A stretch of DNA of 64,000 nt from JANXUC01 sp964619065 (GCA_964619065.1 CAZUCC010000009.1:29620-93619), one strand, 5' to 3'; positions 45,380 through 54,196 are shown, counted from the stretch's first letter. The notes: generated from the letters alone by a model not told the origin. Translations and numbers: made by a program.

Positions 45380-45680
45380 TTCGTCCTATCATTATGGACT
45401 GGGCAGGGGAAGCAAGCAAAGCGCCACATCTTTCCCAAATCGACGTCGCTCTTGGAACTGCAGTGCTACAACGGAACTGCGAGCTGACGCCACCCAACGA
45501 AAGACACCAGCCGAATTTGCAGATTCTGACTTCTCAAGAGCCGCGTCAATCATGCCTGCGCGAATGCTTCCAATCATTTCCAGCAGCCACCAGGATCGCC
45601 GGGGAACTTCCACACCTGGCTCAGATTTCTGGCACGCCAGTTGCTACCTGCCTCGTGTCACTTCTCTTTGGAGGAAGTTT
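45380..45680. other. Divergent intergenic region, no gene called
   Basis: About 300 bases between the CHAD-HD gene and the next plus-strand gene. Plus-strand frames run through it but show no start signal and no family resemblance. It ends in GGAGGAAG, the ribosome-binding site of the next gene. Confidence 0.4.
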
Positions 45681-45929
45681 GTGAAGAACATCAATTTGGT
45701 TTTACGAAACAAGCGGGTCCAGTTTGCGGAGCTCGCTCTGGAAATCGACGGTCTTGAGGCAGCGGCAACGGCGCTCCGTCCGATCGCCCATCTCTTATCG
45801 GAAGAAGAGGACCCGCCGCAAGGTAGCGCGGCCGCACAGCGTTCCATTACGGAGAATATGCCAACGGCTGTTGCTGAAGCAGCCAGACCGGACCCTCCCG
45901 AACGGTCAAGAATCCGGCGCTGGGTCTAA
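45681..45929 (+). CDS. Small hypothetical protein with GTG start, 82 residues
   Basis: GTG at 45681 with GGAGG 6 bases upstream. The N-terminal half (KNINLVLRNKRVQFAELALE) followed by IDGLEAAATALRPIAHLL is an amphipathic helix pair; the C-terminal half is Pro-, Ala- and Arg-rich and looks disordered. I recall similar small proteins in acidobacterial genomes, with no function known. The ribosome-binding site decides the start; the same frame is open far upstream without a better one. Confidence 0.55.
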   Translation: MKNINLVLRNKRVQFAELALEIDGLEAAATALRPIAHLLSEEEDPPQGSAAAQRSITENMPTAVAEAARPDPPERSRIRRWV

Positions 45930-46018
45930 AGCGGCAAAGGTGGCAGGAGCGGGACATGTAGGGCGGACACTCTTGCCCGCCGCTCTTGTTCCTTATCTTC
46001 ATCTTCCCCTTCCCGAGG

Positions 46019-46051
46019 TTGTCATTCCGAGCGACGCGAGGAATCTGCTCT
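46019..46051. repeat. Dispersed repeat unit (TTGTCATTCCGAGCGACGCGAGGAATCTGCTCT)
   Basis: It belongs to the family at 13632-13724 and 25508-25543. It abuts the end of the acyltransferase remnant. A second small hairpin (GGCGGACACTCTTGCCCGCC) lies at about 45962-45982. Confidence 0.7.
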
Positions 46052-46266
46052 ACCCTCGGAATCCCGAGAAAAAGCCGGCCTTCCGGTTGGCGTCACGAAA
46101 CGCGCAAGGACCGACCTTCAGGTCCTGCGTTCCTCCTCTCTCGCAGAACCAGACAGGCCGCTCGATGAGGTAGTAGGAAAGACACGCCAGCACCACGCTC
46201 AGAAGCCCCAGAGGGTTCAGCGCCGCATCTTGGGAGGCTCCACTTGGATTTACCGCAAGCCAAGAA
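46050..46266 (-). pseudogene. C-terminal remnant of an acyltransferase-3 family membrane protein
   Basis: The minus frame reads SWLAVNPSGASQDAALNPLG, then LLSVVLACLSYYLIERPVWF, then about 25 unrelated residues to TAG at 46050. A last membrane helix followed by SYYLIERP is the typical end of acyltransferase-3/OafA-type proteins, which acylate surface sugars. An in-frame TAG just upstream and absence of the other ten helices show it is a fragment. The end appears to run into the repeat unit, which may have been the point of breakage. Confidence 0.6.
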
Positions 46267-46321
46267 CATGTCTACCGACGCTTACGGAAAAATTGGAGGG
46301 TGTAGTAAAACAGTAGTAGTC

Positions 46322-46411
46322 GGAGAGGTGGCCGAGTGGTTGATGGCACCGGTCTTGAAAACCGGCATACCCGAAAGGGTATCGGGGGTTCGAATCCCTC
46401 CCTCTCCGCCA
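46322..46411 (+). tRNA. tRNA-Ser (anticodon TGA)
   Basis: Acceptor stem GGAGAGG pairs with CCTCTCC; the anticodon stem CCGGT/ACCGG holds loop CTTGAAA with anticodon TGA; a long variable arm (TACCCGAAAGGGTA) marks a type II tRNA, and the T loop GGTTCGAATCC is intact. CCA is encoded at 46409-46411. Confidence 0.97.
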
Positions 46412-46703
46412 TGTTCCCGTATGTGCATCCGGCCCTGAGTCTTGCGAGTTAGCCCCATCCGCATTTTTTTATATCAACCGCTTGCTTGCGATTGATTGCA
46501 TCCTCCGCTCATCGACCCACAGGAGGACCGGATTGGCTTTTCAGAATCCCAAGCGTTAAAATCCCTCCTCCACTAGTTTTGGGAGTCGAGTCTGGCGCGC
46601 GAGCCAGCTCGCCAGGGCGCTCGGCCAGTCGTCGCTGAGCCCATTCGCGAAACCAGTCGTTGATTTCACACCAGCCGTTTATTTTCATCAGGAGGAATTC
46701 TTT
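46412..46703. other. Gap after tRNA-Ser; aldolase leader
   Basis: A T-run at about 46465-46471 follows the tRNA without a clear hairpin. The end contains CAGGAGGAATTC, a very strong ribosome-binding site for the aldolase gene. No gene is called; a minus-strand frame from 46688 lacks a ribosome-binding site. Confidence 0.5.
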
Positions 46704-47549
46704 ATGTCGGAAACTGCCCTCAGTGGCGCCGAATTCAAGAAGCAATTAAAGGATGGCAAACCCAAGATGGGCTTGTTCCTCAATGCCCACAGTCCCACCG
46801 TGGCCGAACAACTGGCGCACAGCGGCTACGACTGGTTGCTGGTCGATACGCAGCATGGCCCCATGGGATATGAAAAACTCTCGGCCATGCTCTGCGGCAT
46901 CGCGAACGGAGGCGCCAAGTCCATGGTGCGCGTGACCAGCTACAGTGACCGCGCCGGCATTCAACAGGCTCTCGATCTCGGAGCGGACGGTGTGCTCGTC
47001 CCTTATATCAATACCGCCGAAGAGGCCCGGCAAGCCGTCAGTTGCACGCGATATCCCATGGCGGGCACGCGTTCCGTCTACTTCCCGCAACGCAGCATGA
47101 ACAAGGGCGGCTTGCTGGGCTACGCCGGCAAAGCCAATGACAACGTGATTGTCGCGCTGCAGGTGGAAACCGCCTCCTGCATCGAAAATATGACGGAGAT
47201 TGCGGCCGTCCCGGGCGTGGATATATTGTTCCTTGGACAGAACGATCTTTGCATGTCGATGGGGCTTTATGTGAAGTATGAATTCCCCCACATGTACACT
47301 TCTCCCGAACTCGGCGCGGCCACACAGAAACTGATCGACGAGGCACGCAAGAACAAAGTCATCCTCGGACTGTTTTTGTTCGGCACATCGCGTGTGGGCG
47401 AGTTCCTGGACAAGGGCTTCACTTTTATCAGTGTTGGTAACGATCTCCATCACGTCCTGACGCAGGCAGGCGCCTACGTAAAAGACATGGAGGGCATCGC
47501 CAAAGACAAAAAGAAAGAGTGGGCGCGGCGGCCATCCGCCCTGCTGTAG
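46704..47549 (+). CDS. HpcH/HpaI-type class II aldolase
   Basis: The 281-residue product belongs to the 2-dehydro-3-deoxyglucarate / 4-hydroxy-2-oxo-heptanedioate aldolase group, which uses a divalent metal to split 2-oxo-hydroxy acids into pyruvate and an aldehyde. Markers are LVDTQHGPMGYE, QALDLGADGVLVPYINTAEE, QVETASCIENMTEIAAVPGV (metal-binding Glu) and VDILFLGQNDLCMSMG (metal-binding Asp). Natural substrate cannot be told from sequence, and there is no pathway cluster. Confidence 0.87.
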   Translation: MSETALSGAEFKKQLKDGKPKMGLFLNAHSPTVAEQLAHSGYDWLLVDTQHGPMGYEKLSAMLCGIANGGAKSMVRVTSYSDRAGIQQALDLGADGVLVPYINTAEEARQAVSCTRYPMAGTRSVYFPQRSMNKGGLLGYAGKANDNVIVALQVETASCIENMTEIAAVPGVDILFLGQNDLCMSMGLYVKYEFPHMYTSPELGAATQKLIDEARKNKVILGLFLFGTSRVGEFLDKGFTFISVGNDLHHVLTQAGAYVKDMEGIAKDKKKEWARRPSALL

Positions 47550-47593
47550 CTAGTGTGGCGCGGGCGCCTCGCCCGCGAAAACAGACTGGGGTA

Positions 47594-47627
47594 GAGAAAA
47601 AATAAGGGGCGGGAAAGTTCCCGCCCC
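47594..47627 (-). terminator. Rho-independent terminator after the glutamine synthetase gene
   Basis: GGGGCGGGAA/TTCCCGCCCC (47606-47627) forms a strong stem; on the minus strand it is followed by TTATTTTTTCTC. Confidence 0.75.
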
Positions 47628-47656
47628 AAATTCTGCCAGCTTCTCTTAAAACTTTC

Positions 47657-49087
47657 CTAGAACATGTTCCAGAGGAACTGATTGTAGACCTCGTGATGGT
47701 ACTGAACCTCGGGAGCCTTGACGAACGTCCCGAGCAGACGCGGACAGCGATCGGCCGAAGCCTGCTTCAGGTCTGCGTAGCGGGCTTTCACGTCTTCGCC
47801 GAACAACTTCGTAGTCCACGCCGATTTGCGGAAGTTGTCCAGCGCGTCATAGATGTTGTCGGGCAAATAACGGGCGGCCTGGCGCAAATTCTTGATCTTG
47901 GCCGTTTCGCCAGCCAGTCCTGACTTGAAAATCGAATACATAACCATATACGGATTCGCGTCCGGGGCCACGGAGCGGACTTCCACTCGCATGCTCCTCT
48001 CGTTGCCGATCGGGATGCGGATCATCGAACCGCGGTCCACCGCCGAAGCCTTCAGTTGGTTCGGCGCTTCAAAGTGCGGATCCAGACGGCGATAGGCATT
48101 CACGCTGGCGTTCAGCAGCAGACAGATGTCATTCCCGTGGGTCAGAATACGGTCCAGGAAAGACCATCCGAACTTGCTGAGCATTTCTTCGCCCTTCGGA
48201 TCCCAGAACAGGTTCTTGCCGCCTTTGCTGATAGAGACGTTGGTGTGCATGCCGTTGCCGTTGACGCCCACCACCGGCTTCGGCAAAAACGAGGCCGTGA
48301 GTCCCATGCTCGTCGCCACCTGGCGGCAGATCAACTTATACAACTGGATCTGGTCCGCGGCCGCCACCACTTCGCCGTAGCCGTAGTTGATTTCAAATTG
48401 GGAGGGTGCAACTTCCGGGTGGTCCTTTTCATTCTCGAAACCCATGCAGCGTTGTACTTCCGCCGTCTTATCAATGAAGGTGCGCAACGCATCGCCCGGC
48501 AGCGAGTGGTAATAACCGCCAGTATTTACGTATTCAAATTTGTAGGTCTCATGGTAGTGGCGCTCCGCATCCGGCCCAAGGAACAGGAAACCCTCAATCT
48601 CATTCGCCGCATTCAGGGTGTAGCCTTCCTTCTTGTGGAGCTCTTGCGCATAGCCCTTGAGTACGCCACGGATGTCTGCGCTGTAGGGGGAGCCATTTTT
48701 GTCAATAACTTCGCCAAAAACCAGCACTTTCCCCGACCCAAAATAATCGGCCGGGCCCCAGTAAAAGGCGCTCCAGTCGATGCCCAGCCGCAGATCACTC
48801 TCGCGCTGCGCCGTAAAGCCACGGATCGAGGAGCCATCAAACGTCAGGTTGTCCCAGCTCTTGACCAGGAACTTCTTGTCGTAGTCGAGCATGTGCAGGC
48901 GGCCTTCCAGGTCGCTGAACAGCACCGTTACGGCTTTTATGCGCTTTTCATCGGTGAGATACTTAATCCGTTTTTCCTGGATCTTATGGGCGGCAACGCG
49001 CTGTTTGCGCTCCTCCTTGGCTTCCAGGTTCAACTGTTCCAGCTCGCCATACGGGAGCATCAAAAAATCACGCAAATCGGTCGACAT
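47657..49087 (-). CDS. glnA: Glutamine synthetase, type I family
   Basis: It makes glutamine from glutamate, ammonia and ATP. The 476-residue product has the N-terminal beta-grasp part (TVLFSDLEGRLHMLD, FDGSSIRGF), the metal and ammonium residues in NAANEIEGFLFL and the catalytic block GNGMHTNVSISKGGKNLFWD, and EAPNQLKASAVDRGSMIRIP. The Tyr-containing adenylylation loop of enterobacterial GlnA (NLYDLPP) is not seen, so control by GlnE is not expected. The first 60 residues are longer and more charged than usual. GGAG precedes the ATG. Confidence 0.93.
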   Translation of the reverse strand: MSTDLRDFLMLPYGELEQLNLEAKEERKQRVAAHKIQEKRIKYLTDEKRIKAVTVLFSDLEGRLHMLDYDKKFLVKSWDNLTFDGSSIRGFTAQRESDLRLGIDWSAFYWGPADYFGSGKVLVFGEVIDKNGSPYSADIRGVLKGYAQELHKKEGYTLNAANEIEGFLFLGPDAERHYHETYKFEYVNTGGYYHSLPGDALRTFIDKTAEVQRCMGFENEKDHPEVAPSQFEINYGYGEVVAAADQIQLYKLICRQVATSMGLTASFLPKPVVGVNGNGMHTNVSISKGGKNLFWDPKGEEMLSKFGWSFLDRILTHGNDICLLLNASVNAYRRLDPHFEAPNQLKASAVDRGSMIRIPIGNERSMRVEVRSVAPDANPYMVMYSIFKSGLAGETAKIKNLRQAARYLPDNIYDALDNFRKSAWTTKLFGEDVKARYADLKQASADRCPRLLGTFVKAPEVQYHHEVYNQFLWNMF

Positions 49088-49317
49088 GGATCTCCTCGAA
49101 AATTTGTGGGGTGTACATCAGCCTGGGGCAGACTTGGACGACTATTCCATCAACCCGGTTAGGATACGTGACGGCCCACGCCACCGCCAATCGAAAGCAC
49201 TTATCAGCCACATTCATGAAATTTATGGAGAGCGGCAAATTTATGGAAGTAGCATCGAACGAAGCGGGGATGGAAGAGCTCGAAAACTACCGGCTTAATC
49301 CCCGCCGGGATTTAGGC

Positions 49318-49848
49318 CTATTTCGTGATCACGCCGCAGGCGATGCGATCGCCGGCGTTGCCCGCTGGGTCGGTTTTCAGGTCGTCCGCCTTGGCGTGAA
49401 TCATCAACGCTGTGCCGCCATTGCTGAAAACCGAGTGGCTATCCGAGCCCAGGTTCACGTTCTCGTTCGTGACCGTCAACTTGGCCATACCCTTGGGGTT
49501 AACCGTGAAGTTATTCATATCGCCCGCGTGCGCGCCTTCCGGATTCTGCAGGCCATGCTTCTTGCCGTCCGGATTGAAATGTGGACCCGCGGACTTGAAA
49601 TCCGGCGCTTCGCATTTCGCGTTCTGGTGGAAGTGGAGAGCATGTTCGCCCGGCGGAAGATTCTCCAGGTTCAATTGAATCTTTACACCCTTACCGGCGG
49701 ACTGCAGAGTCGCTGTCCCCACGCTTTCGCCCTTGGCGTTTTTCAGTTCGACCTTGTACTTCGGGCTCGCCCACAACGAGCCTGCGCTGGCTGCCGCGAA
49801 CAGAATTAGTGTGCCAATCTTGAGTGTGGGAATCTGTGTCGTTTTCAT
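49318..49848 (-). CDS. sodC: Exported Cu/Zn superoxide dismutase
   Basis: From ATG 49848 the product has 176 residues. A signal peptide (about 1-27, ending SLWAS) precedes the SOD fold. Metal ligands are in place: H72 and H74 (LHFH), H90, H98, H107 and D110, and H151; C79 and C171 can form the conserved disulfide. It would remove superoxide in the periplasm. A longer frame to 49971 adds no sensible residues. Confidence 0.93.
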   Translation of the reverse strand: MKTTQIPTLKIGTLILFAAASAGSLWASPKYKVELKNAKGESVGTATLQSAGKGVKIQLNLENLPPGEHALHFHQNAKCEAPDFKSAGPHFNPDGKKHGLQNPEGAHAGDMNNFTVNPKGMAKLTVTNENVNLGSDSHSVFSNGGTALMIHAKADDLKTDPAGNAGDRIACGVITK

Positions 49849-50000
49849 AATCCTGAGATTATAGCGCCCTGGCTCGGTGCGCGCATTCAAGCTCGGCGAG
49901 AGCCGCGTCTCCCGAAATAATCTGGCGCCAGAGTGTCTTCCAACGCCGCTGGCAGAGCGACTGACATTCAATTGCGTCGATATCCCGCCGTTCCGTTACA

Positions 50001-50561
50001 ATGATCGCGCCGAACTTCATGATGGCATCTCTCAGAACGGCATTTCCGCGGGCTCTCGGCTGCGTCCTCGCCACGTCCTTCTTGTTGTGGCTGGGATGCA
50101 ATCAATCCAATTCGAAGCCGGCAAATCCGGGAATGAGTCAAGCAGCGGATCCGGGAGTGGATAGTGTCGCCCACCCCGCCTTCCGTGGAACCTCACATGA
50201 TCTCTCCACGGATGAACGCGCAGGCGGCCACACCCTACGGGAACACGTCGGCCGCACCAACGAGCAGCTCCGCGCGCGGCTCGCGCATGAAAGCATTTCG
50301 GCAGCATCCACGTTCACAGACCGCACCTTCGCGGAGTTCGCTGTCGGAAACGCTTTGCAACAAGAGCAGCCGCGCATTGAACAATGGATGGCTCGATCCA
50401 ATCATCCCAATCTTGTGCTGGACTACCACGGCGATCAGCCTATCGGACGTACTCTTCGCCGCGGGGATTCCTCGGCGCGGCCTTGTTCCGATGCCAAGGT
50501 TGTTCTGCGATGGTTAAGCTCCAGTGAGTATTACGTGCTCACTTCCTATCCGGAGTGCTGA
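50001..50561 (+). CDS. Lipoprotein with bacterial RNase A-like toxin domain
   Basis: Residues 1-33 form a lipoprotein signal with lipobox LWLGC (C33). After a short linker, residues about 74-186 match the RNase A-like C-terminal toxin domain of CdiA proteins: GGHTLREHVGRT (H77 as candidate catalytic His, R85 nearby), ISAASTFTDRTFAE, LVLDYHG, and the end YYVLTSYPEC with T181 and Y183. In the Yersinia CdiA toxin of this class His, Arg, Thr and Tyr at these kinds of positions are needed for activity. A normal CdiA would be thousands of residues long; here the toxin is a 186-residue lipoprotein. A CdiI-like immunity gene follows after 16 bases. Whether it is an active RNase and where it acts is inference. 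Confidence 0.82.
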   Translation: MIAPNFMMASLRTAFPRALGCVLATSFLLWLGCNQSNSKPANPGMSQAADPGVDSVAHPAFRGTSHDLSTDERAGGHTLREHVGRTNEQLRARLAHESISAASTFTDRTFAEFAVGNALQQEQPRIEQWMARSNHPNLVLDYHGDQPIGRTLRRGDSSARPCSDAKVVLRWLSSSEYYVLTSYPEC

Positions 50562-50577
50562 TCGGAGTGCTTAACAA

Positions 50578-50940
50578 ATGACCGCCAAAAAAACGGATCC
50601 GGCAAAGTCTGCTCCCGCGTCGCCGCAAATTTCCGCATCCACCTTTCCCGCGCTGCGCCAGTTCCTGCGCGGCTATTTGCACCAGGATTGGAAGCAGGAG
50701 TACGAGTCACCCGCCGAAGCCGCCCAGCAATTCTGCGAGGATGCCGATACCGAGGAACGCCAGCGCGTTGCCCGCGAATGGCTCGACTTCTGCCAGCAGA
50801 CCAAAAATCTTTCGTTACCTGCGATTTCGGGGCTCTTACGGGATCAACTCGGCGCCGCCTGGAGCGTTCGATCCATTGAGGATTTCGAGGCCGTTTCCAT
50901 GGTTTTTCGTGGGTTTGGCCGCAAAACCCAGGGTTTTTAG
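50578..50940 (+). CDS. CdiI-like immunity protein to the RNase A-like toxin
   Basis: The 120-residue product has no signal peptide, so it is cytosolic. FPALRQFLRGYLHQDWKQEY and the following SPAEAAQQFCEDADTEERQR match the contact-dependent growth inhibition immunity family CdiI_2 (small helical proteins). The gene sits directly after the RNase A-like lipoprotein, the usual toxin-immunity order, and is likely co-transcribed. A lipoprotein toxin made in the cytoplasm would need a cytosolic inhibitor before export, which fits. The last 15 residues (GFGRKTQGF) look variable. Confidence 0.78.
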   Translation: MTAKKTDPAKSAPASPQISASTFPALRQFLRGYLHQDWKQEYESPAEAAQQFCEDADTEERQRVAREWLDFCQQTKNLSLPAISGLLRDQLGAAWSVRSIEDFEAVSMVFRGFGRKTQGF

Positions 50941-51199
50941 GGATGTCCGTCGAACCCCCAACCGGCAGTTCCGGACTTGAGTTCCCAACGTAACCGAACG
51001 TACATCGCCTTCCGGTAACCTTCGGTAACCTTGGGTTCTGCCGCAACCCCCTTACAATGATCCTGTCGCGGACCAACCTGCCGGTCCGGTGCGTACGGGT
51101 CACGGCGCGACCGGCAAAAGGGAGGCAACCGACGGTGGACTGTTCCTATGAGGACGGGAACGCTCCGACGGAAACACGCGAGACTGGAGTCCGCATCCT
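50941..51199 (+). promoter_or_regulatory. Leader region of the TPR gene with hairpin and putative promoter
   Basis: CTTCCGGTAACC and TTCGGTAACC are repeated side by side at 51008-51030. TTGGGT (51031-51036) and TACAAT (51053-51058) with a 16-base spacer make a possible promoter. The deduced leader holds GCCGGTC (51080-51086) paired with GACCGGC (51109-51115), then AAAAGGGAGGCAACCGACGG. It may be a structured RNA; it is not a clear match to any riboswitch class I can judge by eye. Confidence 0.35.
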
Positions 51200-54196
51200 A
51201 TGGTTTTCGGGTTTGGTTTTAGTAAACAGAAGGCTCTTTCTGCAGCCGAGAAGTACGTCCAGCAAGGCAAACTGCAGAATGCCATTGCGGAATACGAAAA
51301 GATTCTCAAGGCCGATCCGCGGGACTTGACTGTCCTGAATACGATTGGCGACCTCTACGCGCGCATCGGCGACAACGGCCGCGCTATCGAATATTTCAAG
51401 CAAGTTGGCGATGCCTACGCCCATGACGGCTTCACCGTGAAAGCGATCGCCGTTTACAAAAAGATTTCGAAACTCCAGCCCTCGCTCGATGGCACGCTGA
51501 AGCTCGCCGAGCTTTTCACCCAGCAAGGTCTTTTCAATGATGCGCGCGCCCAGTATTTGCAGGTAGCTGAGGAGTTTCTACGCTCCGGAGATCTCGAAAA
51601 AGCCATTCGCATATTCCAGAAAACTCTGGAAATGGATCCCGAGAACGTAGCCATGAAGCTGCGTCTGGCGGAAGTTTATCTTCGCCTCGGCAAGAAAAAC
51701 GACGCTTCCAAGGTTTACGCCGAAGCCTCCCAGACCCTTCGTGAAAATGGCCAGCTCGACGCAGCCGACGAAGTCCTGCAAAAGATGCAGGCAATCGATC
51801 CTTCCAACAGCGGCATTCTGCTGCTCCGTGGCCGCAATGCTGTCGAATCCGGCGAGTTCAAAGACGCGATTCAATTACTGGAAAAGGTTGCGGATCTCGA
51901 CCAGCACCCCGATGGGCTTCGTGACCTGATGAAAGCCTACCTTCAGGCCAAACAGCTGAAGCAAGCGGGTATGCTCGCCAGCAAGCTCTTCACCGTGCAC
52001 CAGGACAACCAGGCGGTCGCCGAGTATGCCGACGCTCTGATGGCAGGCGGATTTTTTGCAGAAGCTCTTCAGGTTTACCAGCAGCACGCGGATTCTCTAC
52101 TCTCCTCGGACTCCGCCAAGGTGATCGAGAATCTCCACGCTATCATCGGCCACACACGGGAGAATCGCGAAGCTCTGGAAACCATACTCACTCTCCTGCA
52201 AAAAGCGGGCGACACCTCCCACGTCAGTGAAATTTTGGAACTCCTGGCTCACGCCAGCGTGCAGCAAGACGACTTGCCTAAGGCTCGCGACCTCTACCTG
52301 CAGCTCGCCACGATGGAGCCGCAGAATGCGCTGCATGCCCGCAACTACCAACAAATGGTGGCCAAGATCGGCGCTATCGGTGGTCCGAGTCAGATCACTT
52401 CCGAAGAAGGCGCTCTCATGGTCGACGAACTGGAGGCTATCGCCCCGTTCATCGACCAGCACTATTCCGATGAGATAACATCCGCAGTTCGTGCCGCACT
52501 CACCGACGCGGAATTGTTCGTCTCCTACAATATGCCGGAGAAGGCCTTGGGCCCGCTCATGGCAGCACTGCCCTCCGCGCCGCACCACGTAAAGCTCAAC
52601 CAGCGCCTGGCTGCGCTTTACACGCGCACGGGACGCTTTTCCGACGCTGCGTTGTGCTGCCGCACGCTGCAAGGTGTCTACAACGAGGCTAATTTTGCCG
52701 AAGAAGCCTCTCGCTATGGCGATCTTGCCGCCAAATACGAAGATCGCGGAGCGCTCGCCGCTCAGGCTGCCGCAACCGAAGCGCCCTCATTCACCATGCC
52801 AGGCGCTCCTGTCGCTGCGAATCCGTGGCCTGCTGCGGTGGTCGCCGCACCCGTAGCAGCACCCACACCCGCAAAAGCGCCTTCCCCAGCCAATCCAGTA
52901 GCCGAATTCTCGATCGCCGCGGCTGGTGCCGAAGATCACAGCAGCGAAGACCAAAACGAGGAGGGGGCCGCAGCACATCCGTCTCCTGCAGCCCCGACCG
53001 CTCCCACCCACGTTCCCGCTCAGTTCGCCGCAAATGAGAGTGCGGACCAGAACGAAGAGGAAATCGATCTCTCCGAAGAGTGGGAGGGATCGGCCGAAGT
53101 ACCCGCCCACGCCGGATCCCTTGACGGCGGTGCCAGTCACGAACCCGTTCCGGCGAGCGAAGATTCCGTGGCCGCTACGATCGCCGAAATTCATTTCTAT
53201 CTGGAATACGGCATGGTCCAGCAGGCTCATGCTGGCCTGGCCAAACTTGCGGGTCTGACAGATGATCGTGCCACGCTGGACGCGCTTCGTGCGGAAGTTG
53301 CGGCGAAGGCCCCCCTGCCCACGGAGGCAGTCGAACCTCAGCCCTCTCCGGCTGATCAAGAGCTGGCTCCGGTGGAAGAAGAGCCCACGACGATGGAAGT
53401 CTCCGAGCCGGAAGTTGCGCCAGAATCTCAACCGGCCCACTTGAGCCCAGCCCCGGCCCATGCGCCGGCCACGCTGGATGAGTTTGTCGCTGACCTCGAA
53501 GCTTCGCTGCCCGAGGATTTTATGGCCCCCGCCGCGCCTTCCATCCCCCCGGCCCATGTGGTGGCGCCGCTCGCTACGCCTCAGCCCCACACCGCATTCC
53601 TTTCCGACGCGCAGTCGACGCACGGTGGGGCGGCAGCCCAGCCTGCGCGTGAATCTGAGCTGAAAACGGTTGCGTCTCCTATTACCAGCGTCGCCGTGCC
53701 GGCGGCCAAGAGCACCGCAGCTCCACTCGCTGCTGCACGCCAGGCAGGCGCTGACCTCAATGACATGTTCGACGAGCTCAGATCCAGTCTCGAGGATCAG
53801 GCCGCGCCTGCACAGGAAGATCCCGAGGATCACTACAATCTCGGCGTCGCCTTCCGCGAGATGGGCCTCATCGATGAAGCCATCGGCGAACTGCAAAAGG
53901 TCTGCCAGGCCGTCGATCGCGGCGCGCCCTTCAAGTACACCATGCAGGCTTACACTTGGCTGGCGCAGTGCTTCCTCGACAAGGGTGTCCCGGAAGCGTC
54001 AGTCCGCTGGTATGAAAAGGCTCTCAAGATCAAAGACATCGATGAAGAAGCCCGCACTGCGCTCCATTATGAACTCGCGAGCGCTTACGAGGCCGCGCAC
54101 AACAAACGCGCTGCCCTGGCGCACTATATGGAAGTCTACGGTGCCAACATCGATTACCGCGACGTTGGCGAGCGGATTCAAGCCCTGAAGTCGTAG
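51200..54196 (+). CDS. Large TPR protein with Ala/Pro/Glu-rich linker
   Basis: 998 residues with three parts. Residues about 10-560 are tandem tetratricopeptide repeats (AAEKYVQQGKLQNAIAEYEK, then ADPRDLTVLNTIGDLYARIG, and so on). Residues about 580-850 are low-complexity Ala, Pro and Glu-rich linker with a short helical insert near 655-700. Residues about 870-998 are again TPR (YNLGVAFREMGLIDEAIGEL). No signal peptide or membrane helix, so it is cytosolic and probably a scaffold. Proteins of this type occur near type IV pilus and gliding genes in related groups, but none are here. The start MVFGFGFSKQK is taken as the first Met. Confidence 0.85.
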   Translation: MVFGFGFSKQKALSAAEKYVQQGKLQNAIAEYEKILKADPRDLTVLNTIGDLYARIGDNGRAIEYFKQVGDAYAHDGFTVKAIAVYKKISKLQPSLDGTLKLAELFTQQGLFNDARAQYLQVAEEFLRSGDLEKAIRIFQKTLEMDPENVAMKLRLAEVYLRLGKKNDASKVYAEASQTLRENGQLDAADEVLQKMQAIDPSNSGILLLRGRNAVESGEFKDAIQLLEKVADLDQHPDGLRDLMKAYLQAKQLKQAGMLASKLFTVHQDNQAVAEYADALMAGGFFAEALQVYQQHADSLLSSDSAKVIENLHAIIGHTRENREALETILTLLQKAGDTSHVSEILELLAHASVQQDDLPKARDLYLQLATMEPQNALHARNYQQMVAKIGAIGGPSQITSEEGALMVDELEAIAPFIDQHYSDEITSAVRAALTDAELFVSYNMPEKALGPLMAALPSAPHHVKLNQRLAALYTRTGRFSDAALCCRTLQGVYNEANFAEEASRYGDLAAKYEDRGALAAQAAATEAPSFTMPGAPVAANPWPAAVVAAPVAAPTPAKAPSPANPVAEFSIAAAGAEDHSSEDQNEEGAAAHPSPAAPTAPTHVPAQFAANESADQNEEEIDLSEEWEGSAEVPAHAGSLDGGASHEPVPASEDSVAATIAEIHFYLEYGMVQQAHAGLAKLAGLTDDRATLDALRAEVAAKAPLPTEAVEPQPSPADQELAPVEEEPTTMEVSEPEVAPESQPAHLSPAPAHAPATLDEFVADLEASLPEDFMAPAAPSIPPAHVVAPLATPQPHTAFLSDAQSTHGGAAAQPARESELKTVASPITSVAVPAAKSTAAPLAAARQAGADLNDMFDELRSSLEDQAAPAQEDPEDHYNLGVAFREMGLIDEAIGELQKVCQAVDRGAPFKYTMQAYTWLAQCFLDKGVPEASVRWYEKALKIKDIDEEARTALHYELASAYEAAHNKRAALAHYMEVYGANIDYRDVGERIQALKS

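Noticed and set aside
46509..46688. Minus-strand frame starting MKINGWCEINDWFREW before the aldolase gene
   Set aside because: No ribosome-binding site, and it overlaps the aldolase leader; no resemblance to a family.
48056..49162. Plus-strand frame of 368 codons opposite glutamine synthetase
   Set aside because: It mirrors the GC-rich codon pattern of glnA; no domain or ribosome-binding site.
51060..51150. c-di-GMP (GEMM) riboswitch
   Set aside because: Words like GGCAAAAGG and GGCAACC are present, but the conserved ACGCAAAGCC and the paired helices could not be matched.
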